Below are positions 22,831-27,424 of a stretch of 27,424 nucleotides of DNA, one piece after another. Position 1 is the first letter of the stretch, and every line of letters starts with the position of its first letter. The stretch is taken from contig DCJA01000037.1 in assembly GCA_002317175.1 (NCBI GenBank), forward strand, positions 1-27,424, given 5' to 3'. The notes below the pieces were generated by a model. It had not been told where the DNA came from, did not search any database, and saw only the letters and a program-made list of their open reading frames with translations. The position numbers and the translations under genes were made by a program. This DNA comes from Lachnospiraceae bacterium UBA1712. GTDB lineage: Bacteria > Bacillota > Clostridia > Lachnospirales > Lachnospiraceae.

Positions 22831-24990
22831 ATGACAAAGAAAAAAGGCGTAATAACACTCCTGATTATGCTTGCAGTACTTATTGGTGGTATTTATGCAA
22901 GTATCTACGGAATTGACAGCTCAGGAGCAGGAAGTGCTGCCAAAATAAAGCAGGGTCTTGATCTTGCTGGTGGTGTAAGTATCACATATCAGGTTGTAGG
23001 TGAAGAAGAACCTTCCAAGGAAGATATGGCAGATACAATCTACAAATTACAGAAGAGAGTTGAATCTTATTCAACAGAGTCGCAGGTTTACCAGGAAGGT
23101 TCTGACAGAATAAGTATTGAGATTCCAGGCGTTTCAGATGCCAATGCAGTATTGGAAGAACTTGGTAAGCCAGGTTCACTGGTATTTGTTGACAAGGATG
23201 GCAATGAGATTTTAACTGGTACTGATGTAGTAAATGCTCAGGCAGGCTCTCAGCAGGACAAGATGGGCAACAGCGAGTTTGTTGTTCAGCTTGAGTTTAA
23301 TGAAGCTGGTACAAAAGCATTTGCGGAAGCTACTACAGTAGCAGCAGTTAATAAGGATATTATTGGTATTCTTTATGATGGACAGGTTGTAAGCTCACCT
23401 GCAGTTCAGACAGCTATCACAGATGGCCGTTGTGTGATTACTGGTAGTGATACATATGAAGAGGCAGATAAATTAGCAACTACAATTCGTATCGGTGGTC
23501 TTAAGCTTGAACTTGAAGAATTAAGATCCAATGTAGTAGGTGCTCAGCTTGGTGGCGAAGCTATTAAGACAAGTTTATATGCAGCAGGTATCGGTTTTGC
23601 TATCGTTGCAATTTTTATGATGGCTGTATACTTTGTTCCAGGTATAGCTTCAGTTATTGCTCTTGCAATATATGTATGCTTAACAGTTCTTATGCTCAAT
23701 GCATTTGAGGTAACACTTACACTTCCAGGTATTGCAGGTATTATTCTTTCAATCGGTATGGCGGTTGATGCTAACGTTATTATTTTCGCTCGTATCAGAG
23801 AGGAAATTGCAACTGGTAAGACTGTAAGCTCATCAATTAAGATTGGTTTCCAGAAGGCTTTATCAGCTATCCTGGATGGTAATATTACAACACTTATAGC
23901 TGCGCTGGTTCTTGGTGCTATGGGTACAGGTCCAATTAAGGGCTTTGCTCAGACACTTGGACTTGGTATTGTAATCTCAATGTTTACAGCACTTGTTATT
24001 ACAAAGCTTATTATGAATGCTTTCTATGCAGTAGGAATCAGAGACGAGAAGTTCTACGGAAGAGCAAAAGAAAGAAAACAGGTTAACTTCTTATCAAAGA
24101 AAGTTATCTTTATGACAATATCTCTTATACTTATTGTTTCAGGCTTCGTATTTATGGGAATTAATAAGTCATCTAGTGGAGATATTCTTAATTATTCACT
24201 TGAATTTAAGGGTGGTACATCTACAAGTGTAACCTTCAATGAAGATATGCCACTTGCTGATATTGATAGCAAGGTTGTTCCAGTTATTGAGGATGCGATT
24301 GGCGGTGGAGCAGTTCAGACTCAGAAGGTACAGGGAACTAACGAAGTTATCTTTAAGACTTCTACACTTAGCGTAGATCAGAGAGAGAGTATGCAGGCCG
24401 CATTGACAGACAATTTTGGTGTTAATGCTGAGAAGATTACTGCAGAATCGATATCATCAACCATTTCATCAGAAATGAGATCTGATGCTATTATCGCTGT
24501 ACTTGTTGCTACAGTATGTATGCTTATTTATATCTGGTTCAGATTTAAGGATATCAGATTTGCTGCCAGCTCAGTATTAGCTCTGGTACATGACGTACTC
24601 ATTGTACTTGCATTCTACGCTGCAGCAAAAGTTAGTGTTGGTTCAACCTTTATCGCTTGTATGCTTACCATTGTTGGTTACTCAATCAATGCTACAATCG
24701 TTATCTTTGACCGTATCAGAGAGAATCTCGCTACACCTAGAAAGAATGAGACTCTTGAGGAGATGGTTAACAGATGTATTAATCAGACACTTTCAAGAAG
24801 TATCTTTACTTCATTAACAACCTTTATCATGGTTGCTGCTCTCTATGTTCTGGGTGTAACTTCTATTAAGGAGTTTGCACTGCCACTTATGGTAGGTATT
24901 TTAGTTGGTACATATTCATCTGTATGCTTGACAGGTGCATTGTGGTTCATATTCAGAACAAAGTTTGTAAAGAAAGTAGCAAAGAACTAA
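22831..24990 (+). CDS. secDF: SecDF fused protein-export membrane protein
   Basis: ATG 22831 lies eight bases after GGAGG and 17 bases after the scfB stop. The 719-residue chain joins SecD and SecF, an arrangement known in Bacillus and some Clostridia, with about twelve membrane segments. The SecD half has QGLDLAGGVSITYQV near the N-terminus, an extracellular domain (about 50-245) and the membrane motif GMAVDANVIIFARIREE. The SecF half starts around 410 with LEFKGGTS and has VGYSINATIVIFDRIRE. The acidic and Arg residues in these motifs form the proton path that pulls secreted proteins through SecYEG. Its place directly behind scfB is seen in many Clostridia and may be only positional. A terminator closes the unit. 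Confidence 0.95.
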   Translation: MTKKKGVITLLIMLAVLIGGIYASIYGIDSSGAGSAAKIKQGLDLAGGVSITYQVVGEEEPSKEDMADTIYKLQKRVESYSTESQVYQEGSDRISIEIPGVSDANAVLEELGKPGSLVFVDKDGNEILTGTDVVNAQAGSQQDKMGNSEFVVQLEFNEAGTKAFAEATTVAAVNKDIIGILYDGQVVSSPAVQTAITDGRCVITGSDTYEEADKLATTIRIGGLKLELEELRSNVVGAQLGGEAIKTSLYAAGIGFAIVAIFMMAVYFVPGIASVIALAIYVCLTVLMLNAFEVTLTLPGIAGIILSIGMAVDANVIIFARIREEIATGKTVSSSIKIGFQKALSAILDGNITTLIAALVLGAMGTGPIKGFAQTLGLGIVISMFTALVITKLIMNAFYAVGIRDEKFYGRAKERKQVNFLSKKVIFMTISLILIVSGFVFMGINKSSSGDILNYSLEFKGGTSTSVTFNEDMPLADIDSKVVPVIEDAIGGGAVQTQKVQGTNEVIFKTSTLSVDQRESMQAALTDNFGVNAEKITAESISSTISSEMRSDAIIAVLVATVCMLIYIWFRFKDIRFAASSVLALVHDVLIVLAFYAAAKVSVGSTFIACMLTIVGYSINATIVIFDRIRENLATPRKNETLEEMVNRCINQTLSRSIFTSLTTFIMVAALYVLGVTSIKEFALPLMVGILVGTYSSVCLTGALWFIFRTKFVKKVAKN

Positions 24991-25004
24991 TTATCAGAGT
25001 TCAT

Positions 25005-25035
25005 AGGGATGAGCAGCTTAGCTCATCCCTTTTTT
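25005..25035 (+). terminator. intrinsic terminator after secDF
   Basis: AGGGATGAGC (25005-25014), loop AGCTTA, GCTCATCCCT (25021-25030), then T-run to 25035. Confidence 0.92.
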
Positions 25036-25055
25036 ATTAATCGAGGACGCGCTAT

Positions 25056-26810
25056 ATGGCAAAATGGATGGTAGCAGGTAAAAAATGCGATTTTAAACAG
25101 ATAGGTGATAATTTGGGAATAGACCAGGTAGTGGTTCGTATTATGCGAAACCGTGGCCTGATGGATGAAGCTTCCATGAGGGAGTTCTTGCAGGCAGACG
25201 AGAACTGTTACCATAGTTATGAATCTATGAAGGATATTGACCTGGCAATAGATATTCTGATGGATAAAATCGACGAAGGACAAAAAATCAGAGTAATAGG
25301 TGATTATGATGTTGATGGAGTTATGTCAACTTATATTCTTTGGAAAGGTCTTTCTGTTTGTGGAGCCAATGTAGATGCGGTTATTCCTCACAGAATAGTT
25401 GATGGCTATGGAATAAGTGTCAGCCTAATAGATGAAGCCATAGCTGATGGAGTTGATACTATTATTACCTGTGATAATGGAATAGCTGCTAAGTCAGCCT
25501 TTGATTATGCCAAAGAGCATGGACTTACATGCATAGTAACTGATCACCATGAGATTCCCTTTGAGGATGATGGTGACAGACGCTATATCATACCGCAGGT
25601 GGATGCAGTCATAGATCCGAAACAGGAGGATTGCGCTTATCCCTTCAAGGCTATCTGTGGGGCAGTGGTAGCCTATAAGGTCATAGAAGCCTTGCTTGAT
25701 GCAATTGGTGAAGATACTGCACATTTGCATGAACTGCGTGAATTGGCCGGTTTTGCCACAGTATGTGATGTAATGGAACTTAGAGATGAGAACAGAGCAC
25801 TGGTTAAATATACTCTGAGCAGACTGAATAACAGCAGTAATATTGGAATGAGAGGCCTGGTAAAGGTATGCGGCCTTGAGGGAAAAACAATAAAGGCACA
25901 TTCTATAGGCTTTGTACTGGGACCTTGTATTAATGCTACTGGAAGACTTGAAAGTGCCATGCTGTCGTTGGATTTGCTAAGATCTCAGGATATCGAGGAA
26001 GCAATTAATATTGCAAGTCAGCTTAAGGCGCTTAATGATAGCAGAAAAGAATTGACAGAGCTGGGAATGCAAAGGGCTGATGAGATAATAGAAGCAAAAG
26101 GACTATCTTATAATAAGGTCATGGTGGTCTATATTCCTGGCCTTCATGAAAGCCTTGCGGGAATTGTGGCGGGACGAATCAGAGAGAAATATTACAGACC
26201 TGTGTTTGTTGTTACAGATGCAGAAAATGGGCTTAAAGGCTCAGCAAGAAGTATTCCGGCTTACCACATATATGAAGCCATGAGCGAAGTAAAAGAGCTA
26301 TTTGATAAGTTTGGTGGTCATGCACTTGCAGCAGGTTTTTCTCTAAAAGATGGAATGTTAGAGGAGTTTGACAGACGCATCAATGACAATTGCAACTTAA
26401 AACCGGAGGATTTTGAAGAAAAGATAGTAATTGATGTTCCAATGCCTATGGGATACGTGACTGAGAAGCTTATTGAACAGTTGGCTGTTTTGGAGCCCTT
26501 TGGTGCAGGCAATGAGAAGCCTGTATTTGCACAGAAGGATGTTGAATTCATCTATTGCAGATTAATGGGCAATGGAACAATGGGAAAAATAACGGCCAGA
26601 ACAGAGGATGGCATTACAGTTGAGCTACTAATGTTCAGGAATCTGGATAAGTTGTTTGCGGCAATAGATGCCAAGTATGGAGTGGGCAGTAGTGAGGCAC
26701 TGACACAAAGAAAATGTAGTGGGATTAAAATGGATATAATATATTATCCAGACATCAATGAATATCAGGGAAGGCGCAGTATACAGTTTTTGCTAAATGA
26801 TTATAAATAA
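25056..26810 (+). CDS. recJ: single-strand DNA exonuclease RecJ
   Basis: ATG 25056 is eight bases after GAGGA. The protein is 584 residues, close to the short-core RecJ length, without the longer C-terminal domain of Bacillus RecJ. RecJ degrades single-stranded DNA 5' to 3' in recombination and mismatch or base-excision repair. The DHH domain shows IGDYDVDG (81-88), CDNG and DHH at 163-165, which hold the catalytic Mn/Mg ions. The DHHA1 domain has GGHALAAG (420-427), then an OB-like domain including EPFGAGNEKPVF. No -35/-10 pair fits in the 20 bases between the terminator and the start, so it probably relies on readthrough or on signals inside secDF. PriA follows. Confidence 0.94.
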   Translation: MAKWMVAGKKCDFKQIGDNLGIDQVVVRIMRNRGLMDEASMREFLQADENCYHSYESMKDIDLAIDILMDKIDEGQKIRVIGDYDVDGVMSTYILWKGLSVCGANVDAVIPHRIVDGYGISVSLIDEAIADGVDTIITCDNGIAAKSAFDYAKEHGLTCIVTDHHEIPFEDDGDRRYIIPQVDAVIDPKQEDCAYPFKAICGAVVAYKVIEALLDAIGEDTAHLHELRELAGFATVCDVMELRDENRALVKYTLSRLNNSSNIGMRGLVKVCGLEGKTIKAHSIGFVLGPCINATGRLESAMLSLDLLRSQDIEEAINIASQLKALNDSRKELTELGMQRADEIIEAKGLSYNKVMVVYIPGLHESLAGIVAGRIREKYYRPVFVVTDAENGLKGSARSIPAYHIYEAMSEVKELFDKFGGHALAAGFSLKDGMLEEFDRRINDNCNLKPEDFEEKIVIDVPMPMGYVTEKLIEQLAVLEPFGAGNEKPVFAQKDVEFIYCRLMGNGTMGKITARTEDGITVELLMFRNLDKLFAAIDAKYGVGSSEALTQRKCSGIKMDIIYYPDINEYQGRRSIQFLLNDYK

Positions 26811-26924
26811 ATATTTATTATTGAATTTAAAAATTTATAATTTGGACACAATTTGAACATAATTAGTTGTTATCTTATATTTACAGATAGTTGAGAACTC
26901 ACTATCTCCCCCTCATAAGAAACG

Positions 26925-26956
26925 AAAGCACCATGGCTTATGCCATGGTGCTTTTG
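26925..26956 (+). terminator. intrinsic terminator after recJ
   Basis: AAAGCACCATGGC (26925-26937) pairs perfectly with GCCATGGTGCTTT (26942-26954), loop TTAT, then TTTTG-type T-run. Confidence 0.93.
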
Positions 26957-26967
26957 TTTTGTCCGTA

Positions 26968-26976
26968 TGGTATAAT
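26968..26976 (+). promoter_or_regulatory. extended -10 promoter of priA
   Basis: ATGGTATAAT has a perfect TATAAT at 26971-26976 with a TGn extension. No good -35 is visible, since the terminator stem occupies that place. The leader would be about 95 bases. Confidence 0.5.
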
Positions 26977-27077
26977 AAGGCTTGTGTTTGAAAAGTAGCT
27001 TGGCTCTTATAGTTTAGCAGCAAAACCGCTGATAAATCATTTTGGACAGCTGCTATTAGAGAAAGGGGAAATGGTAG

Positions 27078-27424
27078 ATGTACGCTAAAATAATAGTTGA
27101 TATCAGCGTTGAAAGCCTTGACCGTCCATTTACATACCGCATCCCCGAAAGACTGGCTGACAGGTGCCATGAGGGAACAAAGGTAGCTGTAAGTTTTGGA
27201 AAGAATAATCGTAAAATCAATGGTTATATTCTTGAGATTTCTGACAGGACAGAAATAGATGAGAGCATAATCAAGGATATAGATGAAATAGTTGTTGAAC
27301 AGTCTGCTACAGAATCGAAGCTTATTGAGCTGGCATCATTTATAAAGCATCAGTATGGCTCTACCATGAATGCTGCGCTAAAGACTGTACTTCCTGTAAA
27401 GAAGAATTATAAGCCTAAAGAGAG
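27078..27424 (+). CDS. priA: primosomal protein PriA, N-terminal part
   Basis: The first 115 codons of PriA, cut by the window end. It starts YAKIIVDISVESLDRPFTY, continues with RIPE and VAVSFGKNN, and ends with QYGSTMNAALKTVLPVK, matching the 3'-DNA-binding domain of PriA. PriA is a 3'-5' helicase that reloads the replisome at stalled forks. AAAGGGG lies nine bases upstream of ATG 27078; an ATG at 27071 is out of frame. The helicase motifs lie beyond the window. Confidence 0.92.
   Translation, partial: MYAKIIVDISVESLDRPFTYRIPERLADRCHEGTKVAVSFGKNNRKINGYILEISDRTEIDESIIKDIDEIVVEQSATESKLIELASFIKHQYGSTMNAALKTVLPVKKNYKPKE

Larger units (their letters stand above)
26811..27077. other. recJ-priA intergenic region
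   Basis: No gene is visible in these 267 bases. They contain a hairpin AGATAGT/ACTATCT (26885-26907), the terminator at 26925 and a promoter-like -10 at 26971. The priA ribosome binding site AAAGGGG lies at 27062-27068. Confidence 0.6.

Noticed and set aside
1..27424. CRISPR array, rRNA, or insertion sequence with inverted ends
   Set aside because: No regularly spaced repeat array, rRNA signature or transposase with terminal inverted repeats was seen.

Overview
The window looks like chromosomal DNA of a low-GC Gram-positive anaerobe of the class Clostridia, most likely a Lachnospiraceae relative of Butyrivibrio, Pseudobutyrivibrio or Roseburia. The grounds are AT-rich DNA, strong GGAGG-type ribosome binding sites, occasional TTG starts, a SCIFF peptide with its radical-SAM maturase, a single-chain SecDF, and a HD-GYP/REC/GGDEF sensor. 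This assignment is inference from gene content; no rRNA is present.

Positions 1-7.7 kb form an accessory, island-like region full of mobile-element genes and broken genes. It contains a chimera of a sigma-factor region 2 and the C-terminal part of another regulator (134-937), a minus-strand hypothetical gene (1021-1476) and a 5'-truncated ORF6N/PLD-like gene (1484-2323). These are followed by a large serine recombinase (2337-4061), a Fic protein (4144-5232), a fossil 3' end of a second recombinase (5343-5384), an HTH protein with a C-terminal domain known from phage polyvalent proteins (5685-6551), a methyltransferase (6732-7433) and an internally deleted P-loop kinase-like gene (7464-7694). 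The Fic gene lies between two copies of a 21-bp direct repeat that encodes the conserved end of the recombinase family.

From about 7.9 kb onward the window looks like ordinary core genome, all on the + strand and punctuated by clear intrinsic terminators. The order is: a membrane acyltransferase overlapping an HTH/AbrB regulator; a methyltransferase of the PF13679 type; a rhodanese-TtcA-like sulfur-transfer fusion; a DUF3737 beta-helix protein; and a PatB/MalY C-S lyase. Next come a 1063-residue cyclic-di-GMP protein, the TypA/BipA GTPase with tRNA-Leu(CAA) behind it, and a CNNM/CorC-type transporter. The window ends with SCIFF, its maturase ScfB, SecDF, RecJ and the first 115 codons of PriA, cut by the window edge.

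Several neighbours may work together. The C-S lyase can release sulfur and the rhodanese-PP-loop protein would use it. ScfB matures SCIFF, and SecDF is translated directly behind ScfB. RecJ and PriA both serve replication repair, but each has its own terminator or promoter. The strongest points for follow-up are the repeat-bounded Fic segment, the hairpin between SCIFF and its maturase, the c-di-GMP protein with opposing output domains around a receiver, and the HTH plus nuclease-like fusion.
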